A DNA stretch of 24,012 bases, taken from the NCBI GenBank assembly GCA_003194525.1, contig NBIV01000521.1, positions 1-24,012 of the forward strand, read 5' to 3'. Source of the DNA: Gracilariopsis chorda (taxonomy: Eukaryota; Rhodophyta; Florideophyceae; Gracilariales; Gracilariaceae). The position numbers and the translations under genes are program-made. The notes beneath the pieces were generated by a model that saw nothing but the letters and a program-made list of their open reading frames with translations, did no database searches and had not been told where the DNA came from. Shown here piece by piece: positions 1 through 9,490 of this stretch (position 1 is its first letter; the number at the start of each line of letters is the position of its first letter).

Positions 1-1377
1 TTCCCGGCTTCGCGGCGTTTTTATACCACTTGGGCGTTGCACAGCGTAGCTGGATTTGCGGTACCCGCGCTGCGGTGATATTGGACCACCTTCGAACGAG
101 GGAGGTGTTCGATGGGTTCCATGGTGTCCAGCTTGGGTCATATCCGTACCAACGGACGCGGTATCTTAGAATGTCTTCCTGATTCCAGGTGTGCCCGACG
201 ATTCGGCCAATCACAAACTCTTGTTTGTATACCTGCCGGCCTTGCCGTGTTTATGGTGACCTCGCTTGTCAGAGGTTGCCCGATGGACGGGATATTTCCC
301 CTCAGGGGTGCGTCAGGATGCAACGTGCCGGCTTCGCTCGGAGGATACGGCGCAGAGTGCGGAATATATCCCTCAAGAAGGTGTCTTCGTGGAACTGTTG
401 CCGCTTTACAGCCGTAATTGGGTCGTACCGCTAGTTTGCGGGGGTCCTCCGTCCCATGTTGAAGGTAATCCGGTCGAACGCGAGCTAGCGGGCATGTTGC
501 CGCTTTGGCGAGTTGTGGAGGTCACTCCCTGGTAGGGCTTTCCGCGTCGCGCGGTGATTGGTGCGGGGCGCACAATCTCCGTGCGTTCACGTGACTCCCA
601 CGGCATGTGGCTCTGAACCGCCTCCTTGCGTTTCCGCTCCCTTGGCTTTGGCCTTACACTGTCCGGCTGAGCCGTGCACTGCTATGTTGGCACCCGGTAT
701 CCGGCGGTTACTTCCAGTGCTCCGGTGTGTTGCCTCACCTCCCTTCTGGGGAGTGGACAGCTGGCGCCGTTGACACCCTGCTCGGGGACTTTGCCTCTAA
801 TTGAGGTGTGATGTCTTCCTCAAGAGGTGCATCATCCGGAACGACCAGTTATACCCTGGCGACGACGCAGGATTTTTCCGAGACGCTCGGTATATTACCG
901 TGATTGCGCGGAGACTTTGGAACTTCTATCTCCGAGTTCGGACAACATTCCCGTTATGAACAGTTCTCAAGTCCGGGGCTGTAGAGACAGGGACTTGAGT
1001 TGCAAGATGTGCATTCCTGCCTTTCTCCCTCAAGAGGGTCTTTTCACTTTCCAGCGTTGCTGGTTTTCCAAGGCGTGCGTTGCCTGTACCAGCGGTGTGG
1101 ATGGTGCTGAGGAATCCCTTTTGGAGGAAGTTCCGTCGACGACGGTTCTGCGACTACACCTTGGTGAGGGGTCTCCGAAACGATATTGCTATTCTGATTC
1201 AGGGAATTGCCCTGGTTCAGGGGTACGGACTGCGATGTCGGTCCACTCTCCCGTATCATACGGTGTAGCTGCGTCGTTCCGGAACCCTGTGTGGGGATTG
1301 CGAGGCTTCATCGACCTTCCGTGTTTCACGGCTCAAATCCCGTAGCGACCGTAATAAATTTCCAGCGTGGCGATAGG
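1..1377 (-). repeat. probable 3' LTR part of the gypsy element, no gene
   Basis: This is the sequence on the downstream side of the element's polypurine tract, where the 3' LTR is expected. It has no supported coding region; the open frames are short, in random frames, and resemble no family. It contains several short hairpins of the type CCTC-spacer-GAGG followed by TG, at 794-808, 818-829 and 1027-1038. I did not find its sequence repeated to the right of gag, so the LTR label rests on position alone. A single long LTR truncated by the window edge would fit. Confidence 0.4.
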
Positions 1378-1391
1378 TCCCCTCCCCCTCC
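1378..1391 (-). other. polypurine tract (plus-strand primer of the retroelement)
   Basis: In the element's sense the bases are GGAGGGGGAGGGGA, all purines, and they directly follow the TAA that ends pol at 1392-1394. LTR retroelements prime plus-strand DNA synthesis from such a tract just upstream of the 3' LTR. Position and composition both fit; the LTR edge that should follow does not show an obvious TG. Confidence 0.6.
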
Positions 1392-3049
1392 TTAGACGGA
1401 GCAGGGGGAGTAATAGTAGGATATCCCGCATGGCGGGTGTAATGCGTGCCGAAGGGCGGTAGTGTTAGGAGTAGAGAAAGGTCCGTTTGGACCTGAACGA
1501 TCCAGCCGAGCCGGGGGTTCCGACAAAGTCGGTAAATCTGAGAGGCCCCTAGTAGGGTGTGGTAGAGTAGTCGGTCTATTTAGTCCCGGGGTTTCCGGCG
1601 TTGCTGAGTCCGTAGAGACGGGTTTCCCTGTTTCCTGGACAACCTCAGACGAGGAAGGAGAGGCAGAAACAACACGATCGCGGGAAATCCGCTCGCGTGC
1701 CTTGCCCATTTCCACTACGACAGTATCGGAGTTAACGGATACCACTTTAAACGGTCCATCCGCCACAGGCGAAAGCTTGTGACGCTTCTCCCGTTCCGGT
1801 TATAATATGCCTTACGTATAAAGACGTAGGTATTAGCCCGTATGCGGGGAGCATTATCTCGTAAGCAAGCGTCGAAATCCCGCTTGTACGCGGCTTGCGC
1901 GCGTTCCATACACTTCCACGCTGCGGGGACCAGTTTAGTAAGCCATTTCTTCCATTCCTGGCGGTAGCAACCCACAGATGGGAAATTGTGCAAGGTGGCT
2001 TGGGATTTCTAACGCCACAGGCGGGGTGAACGAGATAGAACCAATTCGAACCGTGACACTCCAGTAGTCCGGTGAACGTGTGTATTCTATGCAAATGTTA
2101 AAGCATCTGCATACAAGTCCCAAGCTTTGGGGTGACCAGCAACGTAGGAACCGAGAGAGGCCAACAAAGTCTGGTTGAACCGTTCGACTTGCCCATTGTA
2201 CTGGGGATGGCAGGTAGTCCGTGAACAAGTTCTTCACGTCCAGGATGCGACAAACATCCTGGAAGAACTTGGACGCGAACTGCCGTCCGTTTATCGGAGA
2301 GCACCTCCACAAGAGGACCTTAGACAAAAATCCAGTGCGTTACCAGAGCCTGGGCCACGGTGAAAGCAGTTATACTCCGAAGAGGGACAGTCCGAACAAG
2401 CTTTGAAAAGCGATCGGTGATCACAAGTAAGAACTTGTTGCCTCTCTTTGTAGTGAGGAAGGGTCCGAGAATATCGATTGACATAAACTCGAGTGGCGCC
2501 CTAGCAGGGAATAACGTCATTTTCTTCGCATTCCTGCTGAGCTTCACCCAGTTCTTCGAGCATTCGGTACAAACCGCACAGTTGCGTAGCAATCAACCGC
2601 CATGGCGGGCCAGTAAAAAGCCCTTCGCAGGATGAGGTAGAGCTTCCTCCCACCTACGTGGCCACCGAGCTTCGCATAGTGCGAGAGATGTAACACCCGC
2701 AACTGCAGGAATGAGGTACCACAATTTGTGGGCGAGCTTCGACCAACCCAACGAGGTAGCCTTTATCGTTCACCTCGAACGGGAAGTCTTCGCAAACGTT
2801 TAAACGAGCACGAATCCTCATACAGAAGGGGTCACCGAATTGTTCTCGGATCAATTCCTCCGGTGAAACCGGTACAAAACTTCCCAGTAAGTGGTTCTCA
2901 GGGATCTCGCGGGATGCGAGTAAGTTGTCAAAGCCAGCATCTTCATCCAAGTCTTCTAGCCATTCCTCAAACTTCCACTCCGGGTCATCCGGTTCTTCAG
3001 CCATGAAGCATGGAATGCCGTCATCCTCCGTTGGAAGTGCTTCCCCATT
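1392..3049 (-). pseudogene. integrase domain of the gypsy pol, frameshifted
   Basis: Integrase joins element cDNA to the host chromosome in the nucleus. An acidic linker (about 2770-3049) leads into an HHCC zinc-binding region: HLSHYAKLGGH lies near 2650-2690 and CAVCTEC near 2570, in different frames. The core shows Asp in MSIDILGPF (2473-2475), Asp in LSDK (2293-2295) and Glu in GQVERF (2183-2185), about 36 codons apart, matching the D,D(35)E fold. The C-terminal part contains KLSPVADGPFKVV, the GPY/F module of chromovirus-type integrases, then a Ser/Pro-rich tail up to the TAA at 1392-1394. Damage: at least four frame changes, and a TAG at 2087-2089 where relatives have Tyr (FAYNTH). It is not functional as read. 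Confidence 0.9.
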
Positions 3050-3533
3050 TGTGGGTAAACGCGACAAAACGTCGGCCTGGGTGTTGAGGTTGAGCCCTTC
3101 CTTTTTATATATGACTTGGAAGTCATATTCCACAAGGCGGAGTCTCCAGCGCATAAGGCGTCCCGAGGGATCGGATATGTTCATTAACCACCTCAACGAG
3201 GAATGATCAGTCTATACGGTAAACTGAACTCCTATAAGATAGGGGCATAGGGTGGAAAGCGCCCACACGACGGCGAGACACTCTTTCTCCGACACAGAGT
3301 AATTCCCCTCGTGGACATTGAGCGAGCGTTACCAATAACCAATTGGCCTTCGGTCCCCCTCTGGGGTGGTTTGGAAAAGAGCACAATCCACTTAGTAGTC
3401 GCTCGACTCCGTGTCACGGACTACGGGAGTCCCAGTTTGGGTAAAGATAAGATAGGTGCTGACGTCACAGCCTCCTTTAAGGAGTTAAACGCTCCCGATT
3501 GCTCGGGCGTGAAATGTCCCAATTGTGGGGATT
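3050..3533 (-). pseudogene. RNase H domain of the gypsy pol, broken
   Basis: RNase H removes the RNA strand of the RNA-DNA hybrid during reverse transcription. Visible in order in the element's sense are a YQVGCALFQ-like strand, RPIGYWSRTLN, the [16 protein letters not shown] helix, the TDHSSLRWLM motif with its Asp, and NTQADVLSRLP at the end, a common RNase H/connection ending in gypsy elements. The frame is lost between about 3450 and 3230. A TAG at 3212-3214 replaces the Tyr normally found in FTVYTDH. It follows the RT domain directly, separated by the TGA at 3534-3536. Confidence 0.88.
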
Positions 3534-4420
3534 TCATTTGCGTAACAACGCGTTCAACGGTGCAACGATATCCGAAGAGTTCGGGAAAAACCGTCGGTAG
3601 ATTTTGACGAGCCCTAAAAAAGAGCGGAGTTCCGTTTGAGTGCGGGGTTCCTTAGCCCCAACGAGGGACTTGACTCGAGCCTTCTCGATCATTAACCGTC
3701 CCGGACGGATGATCTGTCTCAGACACTTGACAGTATTTATGAAGAACTCGCGCTTCCTCAACTTGGGGGTAATTCCCGCATCGCGGAGCACGGTCAGAAC
3801 GTCCCTGACATGGGTGAGATGGTCGTCCAAATTATTGGAGAAGATGATAATATCATCCAGGTAGAACAGGCAGCTCCGCCACTTGAAGCGGTTCAATAGA
3901 ATATCTATTGCACGCTGAAAGGTGGCGGGAGCGTTGGTCAAACCAAACGGCATCCGCTTGAAGCGGTACGATCCTGCGTGGCAGGTGAACGCGGTCTTAT
4001 CGCGATCCTCCTGTCTAACAGGGACCTGCCAATAACCCCAATTGGCGTCCAAAGCCGTGGACACGGTAGCGTCTCCAAGGGAGTCGATGCACTCGTCCAT
4101 ACGAGGGATGGGATATGTGTCCCTAACAGTCACGGCATTGAGCCGGCGATAGTCGACACAGAACCTCCAGGTTCCGTCGGCATTCAAAACCAGTACAACT
4201 GGGGATGCCCAGGGTGATTGAGCGGGCTCCATCACACCTGCGCGGAGCATTTTGTCCACTTGGGACTGCTACTCTCCCGAGCGTTCGGTCTTGCCCTGTA
4301 AGGGGTTGTGCCATCGGACGTGCACCCGGTAACAGATCTATCCGGTGTTCCGTAGCATTAATCTTGCCGAGCGAGCGATCCCACATCTTGATAATTTCCC
4401 GTAGCATTGCACGGAGTTTG
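3534..4420 (-). pseudogene. reverse transcriptase domain of the gypsy pol
   Basis: This is the RNA-dependent DNA polymerase of the element. The best-preserved stretch (3537-4259, 241 codons) carries WRFCVDYRRLNAVT, the first catalytic Asp in TALDANWGYWQV, YRFKRMPFGLTNAPATFQR and the YLDDIIIFS active-site box, so the three catalytic aspartates appear intact. The N-terminal part is in another frame (4260-4407) and starts with HRIDLLPGARP, the typical gypsy entry motif; the two frames meet near 4259. The frame ends in a TGA at 3534-3536, right after PLNALLRK, where relatives read on into RNase H. The family identification is secure; function is unlikely because of the frameshift and stop. Confidence 0.93.
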
Positions 4421-5559
4421 TCGCGGTGTGCTCCGGCAGATGGCCGAGGTCTATATCTTCGAATGCCTTTATGGAGTCCACTCGCTCAGAATGCGCTGTA
4501 ACATTGTCCTGTGGTACAGGTGTGGCCGTCAGTTCCGAGTTATTCAGGGTGTCCTACGTTAAAACAACGGTTTCCTCTCTTTCCTTTGACGATAGTTCGT
4601 CAGTGGTGGGGGTGGCTTCCTCAGAAGAGGCGGCAATTCCGAGAACATCGGCGGTCGTCATCTTCGTCGGGAGCATCCCAAGGGGTGTGGAGTGACGCTT
4701 CCAATTACTTGGTTCTTTACTAGACACTGGAGGCGTTGGCCAAGATTGGCAGCGAGTATCCGGAAAGGAGCATCCGGGGTAACGTGAACAATTCCGTTCG
4801 CCAGCAAGAGCTGGTATTTCTCGTATAACGAGGACAGAGGTTGAATAACCCGAAGACCGTGTTGACGGCAATTGACTTGCACCCAGACTTGGGACTCAGG
4901 CGGTATAGAAACCAAGTCTGCAACTCGAAGTTTGGTGGAATCGCGAGACGCGGGCGGTGGTTCCTGCGCAGCAGGTAGTGGGACTTGCTTCTACGAAGCA
5001 CGCTTCAGCGAGCGACAGACGATCGGGAGTGACGATCCGTCGTCGAGTTCCACACGCCTAAGGCGGGGCCTGATTGCGTCGACAAATCTGTCGCAGTAAT
5101 CACATCCCAGTATGACTGGAGCGGCCAATGACCGACAAACAATAAAGTCGAGCTTCACCACAGAGGTGCCCAACCGCACGACTAAGTCGACGATACCCAC
5201 CGTTTTGAACGGATTGTTGTTCGCATCTGCGACGTCAGGAACCGTTTCGGAACGGATACGAGACCGCACCTGCGGGGTAGCAATGATTCTACGATGAAGT
5301 TGGGGCCTGCACCTGTGTCCAGGACTGTTAGAAATCTCACCATAAAATGGGTATCAAGGCCAAGGTCGGCGTAAACCTTGTAGTTGCGCTTGGCCGTGAC
5401 CAAGACTCTATCCGGGATCCGGGGGTCTTCACTCCGTATCCACGGGCGACCCAGCACAGAAAGGTGTGCAGAGTCTGCGTCTGCGGTGTCCTTCCTTGAA
5501 AGGATTTTCAGCGGGGAGCGAGGCGTCAACAGACTCATCTCTGAGGACGCCTCTCCCAA
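4421..5559 (-). pseudogene. retropepsin-like aspartic protease and protease-RT connector
   Basis: The protease cuts the Gag-Pol polyprotein. The active-site triad with hydrophobic flank, VLDTGAGPNFI, lies at about 5287-5322, and the second half shows VILGCDYCDRFVDAIRP (about 5050-5105), in a different frame. Downstream is the usual connector: IPPESQVWVQV, GLRVIQPL, LLLANGIVHV and IGSVTPHPLG (about 4675-4910), a beta-rich segment found between protease and RT in many gypsy elements. An acidic Ser/Glu/Thr-rich linker follows to about 4421. It starts 18 bases past the gag stop in another frame, so expression from gag would need a frame change. At least two further shifts break it. Confidence 0.85.
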
Positions 5560-5830
5560 AGGGGAGACTCCCTCAGTTAGTTTTCCTGGGAGGTTCCCGC
5601 CGTAGGCGGTAGTACAGGATCCTCGAACACGAGAGCTTCGTTCCGGGGGCCGGGGTTTTTATCCGCATAAGCGGTGTTTGCGTCGGACGTTTGCGCGACT
5701 TCCCGATTCGGGTTAATTGAAGCTAGCCGCGCACGCGGGATATGTGGCAAGGCATGCGAGAAGTCTGTTTTAGCACGGAGGTAGGAAGCCGTCGGAAGGG
5801 AACGTTTCTCCTCTGAAGTGAGGGCCTCGT

Positions 5831-5916
5831 AATTTGCCACCACCTTGGCCATATCCTTCAGTGAGCAAAGACACTGAGGGGATGTATGGCCATGGGTGTA
5901 CCAAAGGTGGCAAATT
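5831..5916. repeat. inverted repeat with 11-base perfect arms inside gag
   Basis: AATTTGCCACC at 5831-5841 is the exact reverse complement of GGTGGCAAATT at 5906-5916, and GGCCAT/ATGGCC pairs inside it. The right arm lies next to the zinc-knuckle codons of gag. It may be chance or an RNA structure. Confidence 0.7.
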
Positions 5917-7116
5917 AGAGCCAACACGGCGACGCACCGGTTAGTATCCCGAGCATTGGAGAAGCGTACCGCCAGGTGGGTGTCATTCCATCCAGGCCGT
6001 TGATAACGGGATTGGCCGTTCATAAATGGGACTCGTGGCGGGTGAACGCCATTGTTCCCCACGTACAATACGGGGTTGTCTTGCGCCGTTTCGAACATGT
6101 CCTCCGTCGTTGACGGTAAGTCCGTGGTTGGTATAGACACACCATTCCCTGTGCAGATTGCACGGTGTCGTATCCCTGTGGGGGGTTCTATACGCAAAAG
6201 TGACGGCGATGAGGAGTCACTTTCCAGCACCAACGCCTTGGCGGGCCTAGACCGAGGACTCGGAGTTCTTGCACGAAGTGCTTCCCCTTCCGCTCGAGCG
6301 TGTTGAACAAGCTCGAGATAGGTGACCCTCCACTTGTCATCGCAGTAACGAGTGACAAGACTCCGGATTGCCGGGTCAAGGCCATCGATGAACATGGTGC
6401 AACGTTCCCCTGCGGGGTATACATTCCCACAACGGTGGAAGGCCTTGTTAAGGCGCACCGAGTAATCGGTTTCAATCTCGCCTGAGTGCTGACGAGTATC
6501 TGGCAAAGCGAGGATTGCCCCCTGAGTGATGGTATTGGTGGCATAGGAGCGCAAAAAATATTGTACCGACTCCGGCCAGCAGGTTACTCCTTCCTCTGAG
6601 GCACGAGATGATCCTCTGACAGAGGTGTACTGGTCTTCTGCCACTCCCCGTAAGAAATACGGTAATGCAAAATAGGCTTGCCCCTCGTTCATTCCGAGGA
6701 TATCGGCTTCCGCTACAAAGCGGGAAAGAAAGTCCAACAACATAATTGGGTCTTCCCCAGTAAAATACTGGTTACGCAGTGAGAGTTGCATACGTTTTAT
6801 GCACTCTTTCACCTTCCCCGTGCCACGGGGTGTACGTCCTAAAGAGGAATCTTCGAGCCGGTAGTACCGGTAGGACAATAGGTTCCGATACAACGGGCTC
6901 GTCGGTTTTATTTCCCTGAGGCCAGGGTGTGTTCTCCTCTTGCTGCGGGTCCGAATTCCACCTTGGGTGGCGGATGACCGCCTAGAGCCGGAAGAATGGC
7001 CTCGTTTCTCGTCCTCCGAATCGGAGTCCGAGGAAGTAGAACCATCTGACCCGTTTCGGGATGAGTCCGATGATGTCGTAGAATCAGAATCCGAGTGATC
7101 TCGTTTGTGTTTGCGC

Positions 7117-7728
7117 TTATAGCGGCGTTTTTTTTCTTCCAGCATGCTGGTCTTGGTGTAACGCAGCTGGTGCCGGATCATCTGAGGACTGTTTATCCAT
7201 GAGGATAAACGGCTCTAACGTCTCCAGACGGGCACGAACTCGATCAAATCGACAGTCAACTCCTTCTATGAAGGTAGCGGGTTGCCCCAAACTCTCTAAC
7301 ATAGAGTTGACATCGGACCGTAAGATACGGAGATCCTCTGCGACCACCTTTGTAGGGGTGTCCATCACCTCCTCACGGAGGGTTTGGAATTCCGCGACAA
7401 GGGTGTCGTGGGCGGTCCACAAAGCGTGAACCTGAGATTCCAGGGAATTCCCCTGGGGGGTGTTATCGCCCGTCAGACGGGGTTCAGGTGCGGCGGCGGC
7501 CACGGCCGTAGCCAGATGAGCACCATCCACGGCATTCGATAACGGGGTCGACGTGGATTTCCGGGGTTCCCGGGGTGGGTTTAGAGTCCTAGACGAGGCA
7601 CCCCCAGCATGGCTGGATTTAGCCCTAGTTGGGATCCGACAAACGAACCGAACTTCGGGGTTATCTCCACCATTGTGGGAGCGACTGCAGGTAGTCGCAG
7701 GCTCCGCAGAGAAGGGCTTCCTCGACAT
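7117..7728 (-). pseudogene. gag: Gag N-terminal part in a different frame
   Basis: About 203 codons from the ATG at 7726-7728, ending in TAA at 7117-7119. It contains an Ala-rich stretch and then a predicted coiled coil (SQVHALWTAHDTLVAEFQTL and following residues, with leucine and valine at helical spacing), typical of the matrix-like start of plant and algal gypsy Gag proteins. It overlaps the start of the main gag frame by about 65 bases, and the two frames meet at an A8 run (7128-7135). A one-base length difference in that run would connect them, so either the run has changed length in this copy, or it is a sequence error, or the ribosome slips there. TTG or GTG starts further upstream are not considered. 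Confidence 0.7.
7128..7135 (-). other. A8 homopolymer at the junction of the two gag frames
   Basis: In the element's sense there are eight A residues exactly where the N-terminal gag frame and the main gag frame cross. Both frames are open through the run. Homopolymers of this length are sites of replication slippage, sequencing error and, in some elements, programmed ribosomal or transcriptional slippage. Confidence 0.6.
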
Positions 7729-8470
7729 GAGGGCCAACCGTTACGACGGGAAAACAACGGAACTTCCGGAAAACAAACAAAAGTAACCAAACCTCGACAG
7801 AGGTAAGCAAACACCAAAACCGATTCTAGGTCGGGAGACCACTTTGTAGTGCAATGCCCGGAAGCGGGAGTGCACCGAAAGACGTTCGGGATCTTTCCTC
7901 GTTAGAGGTGAGCCCAGTTGGGTAGAGCCCTCCCAGGAGTGGTACGACTATGTTGGGTTGTAAGGCCGAGGCCACCCGTCGCGACTTGCGCAGGGGGGTT
8001 GAGGCAAGAATCGGGTATCTGCAGGAGCAGTGTATGGGGGTGGTCGTCCTCTAGATAGGTGAGGTTTCGCCGTTAGTGGCACGTGCGAACATGAGCCGTG
8101 GGTAGCGGGAAAGCCACGCTGTAAAGGGAAAAATAAGGGGGAGCTGAGTCACGAGTGTCGTGACGAAGACTAACGGCAGTGCCGGTAAATAAATCTTATA
8201 CAAGGCGAACACCAAGACAGCTGGAATAATAATCCCAATAATCAGGGTCCTTTAGGTAGGCAAGGGGGTTAGACTTCCCGTATGCGACGGTGCTTCCCTC
8301 CAAAGAAGAGTAGAGAAAACGCGAAGGCGGTGGGGTCAAGAGCGAGTTCCCCAGGTTGTGGTCCCTTGTTGGGGAAGGGTTACTGGTGCAACGTCAACCC
8401 GCCGGCCCACTAAGTACTAGCCATCCCAGAAGTGGGTGTAAAAATAATAAATAGAATTAACTAAATTACT
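7729..8470 (-). other. probable 5' leader of the gypsy element, no gene found
   Basis: The segment lies upstream of the gag ATG in the element's sense and contains only short, unrelated open frames. It holds short hairpins, for example around 7897-7910 and CCCAGAAGTGGG at 8425-8436. I looked for a primer binding site (a tRNA 3' end reading ...ACCA on the plus strand) and did not find a convincing one, so the leader and LTR boundary is not fixed. Confidence 0.4.
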
Positions 8471-9490
8471 CCACTTTGGTGGTTCATGCCCACTACTGTG
8501 ACCAACCGCCAATTGACTCTTCCGTTTCCCACGTGTCAAATCCACTATTAGTGGTCGTAGTTCATGCAATGACTACATTACCGAAACATTCGGGAAATCA
8601 ACCAAGTAACAAGAAACCCTCTCTGAGGGCATTGCAATTCAATACTCAAGGGAGGGCGGCCTTGCCGTTTCACCCTGAAATAAAGACAAGCTGTGACTCG
8701 GCTCTGAGTTTATCGCCTGCGCGAAGTGACCAAATCCTGCTGGGGTTTCACCGCGTTCAGTCTCGTTATAATCACCCGCATAGTATCACCAAGGGCCGCT
8801 GATTTGTATTACCCCGTGGGCTCGCCCAGTGTTCACTGTTTTTACCGTTTTGGTTACTTTCTATTGTGGGAACGGATAGCCGTTCGACTCAGTATTGAAT
8901 TTTGCCGTGCTGGCTGAACAAGAAATACCCCGCACCGCCGGGTCTCTTTCGGCTTTCCGCACGACCCGCCGGGCTGTACCCTCCCTTTTGGTTTCTCACC
9001 TTTTTCCCTTTTCCCTTTCTGGAGTCTCCGTGTACCGGAATACTGCTCACACGGACCTGTGCACTACGTTGACCAGCTGGTAACCCGATTCTCGGTACCA
9101 CCTCCGTCGGTATAGCCGGACGCCATCTCGGTTTTACACCCGAACACCGTGTGGTACGGAGGACCCTGTGGCTGCGCCTACATCGCAAGAGAGCAAGGCT
9201 GCGAACACCTTCGGAGGATTTCCCGCATAGGGATATTGCTCCAGAGTCTTCTGTGTTGCATACATAAGTCGTTCTGCCGGCATCTTTATCTCTCAATGGT
9301 TCGGCGTTGGAGAGGAAATAGCAAGGTTCGGGAGCCAAGCAGCCTCCTGTGTCACTTGCTCACTTTTCTGTCAGCTTGTGTTGTATATCTCATTCCAGCG
9401 CTTCGTCTCCCATCTTTCATCAAACCGAAATCTCATTACAGTTTCAATACTTTTCATGGCCTCAAAGTTCAGGCGTGTATCATTGATACC
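8471..9490. other. no gene seen; possible remnant of the 5' end of the gypsy element
   Basis: Only short unrelated open frames. Several small perfect hairpins sit close together: CCACTTTGGTGG (8471-8482), CCACTATTAGTGG (8542-8554), CCGAAACATTCGG (8581-8593) and CCCTCTCTGAGGG (8617-8629). The base composition resembles the left edge of the window, but no long stretch matches 1-1377, so this is not shown to be an LTR. Composition changes to AT-rich near 9490. Confidence 0.35.

Larger units (their letters stand above)
5577..7181 (-). pseudogene. gag: Gag, main (capsid and nucleocapsid) part
   Basis: An open frame of 534 codons. Residues 15-70 are Lys/Arg-rich then Ser/Asp-rich. Residues about 120-300 look like a retrotransposon gag capsid domain (QYFTGEDPIMLLDFL, SVRLNKAFHRCG, IDGLDPAIRSLV). 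A knuckle follows at 424-437 with spacing C-x2-W-x4-H-x4-C: the second Cys of the CCHC zinc knuckle is Trp (codon at 5901-5903), which should weaken zinc and RNA binding. The frame is open from the ATG at 7179-7181, but an upstream coiled-coil-like part lies in another frame (7117-7728) and joins at an A8 run. It is the longest undamaged frame of the element and may simply be less decayed than pol. Confidence 0.85.
1..7728 (-). mobile_element. Ty3/gypsy LTR retrotransposon, decayed, reading right to left
   Basis: On the minus strand the segment reads gag, aspartic protease, reverse transcriptase, RNase H and integrase, which is the Ty3/gypsy order (Ty1/copia places integrase before RT). Diagnostic motifs are all visible: a CCHC-like knuckle in gag, DTGA in protease, YLDD in RT, the RNase H TDHSSL motif, the integrase HHCC region, the D,D,E core and a C-terminal GPF motif. 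The reading frame changes repeatedly, and stops fall inside conserved motifs at 3534-3536, 3212-3214 and 2087-2089, so this copy cannot make a full polyprotein. A polypurine tract directly follows the pol stop. The 3' LTR presumably covers the left edge and may run out of the window; no matching LTR was found on the right. Confidence 0.92.

Noticed and set aside
1..1345. Several open frames of 60-170 codons at the left edge
   Set aside because: They overlap in different frames, some start with GTG or TTG, and their translations resemble no family; they lie where an LTR is expected.
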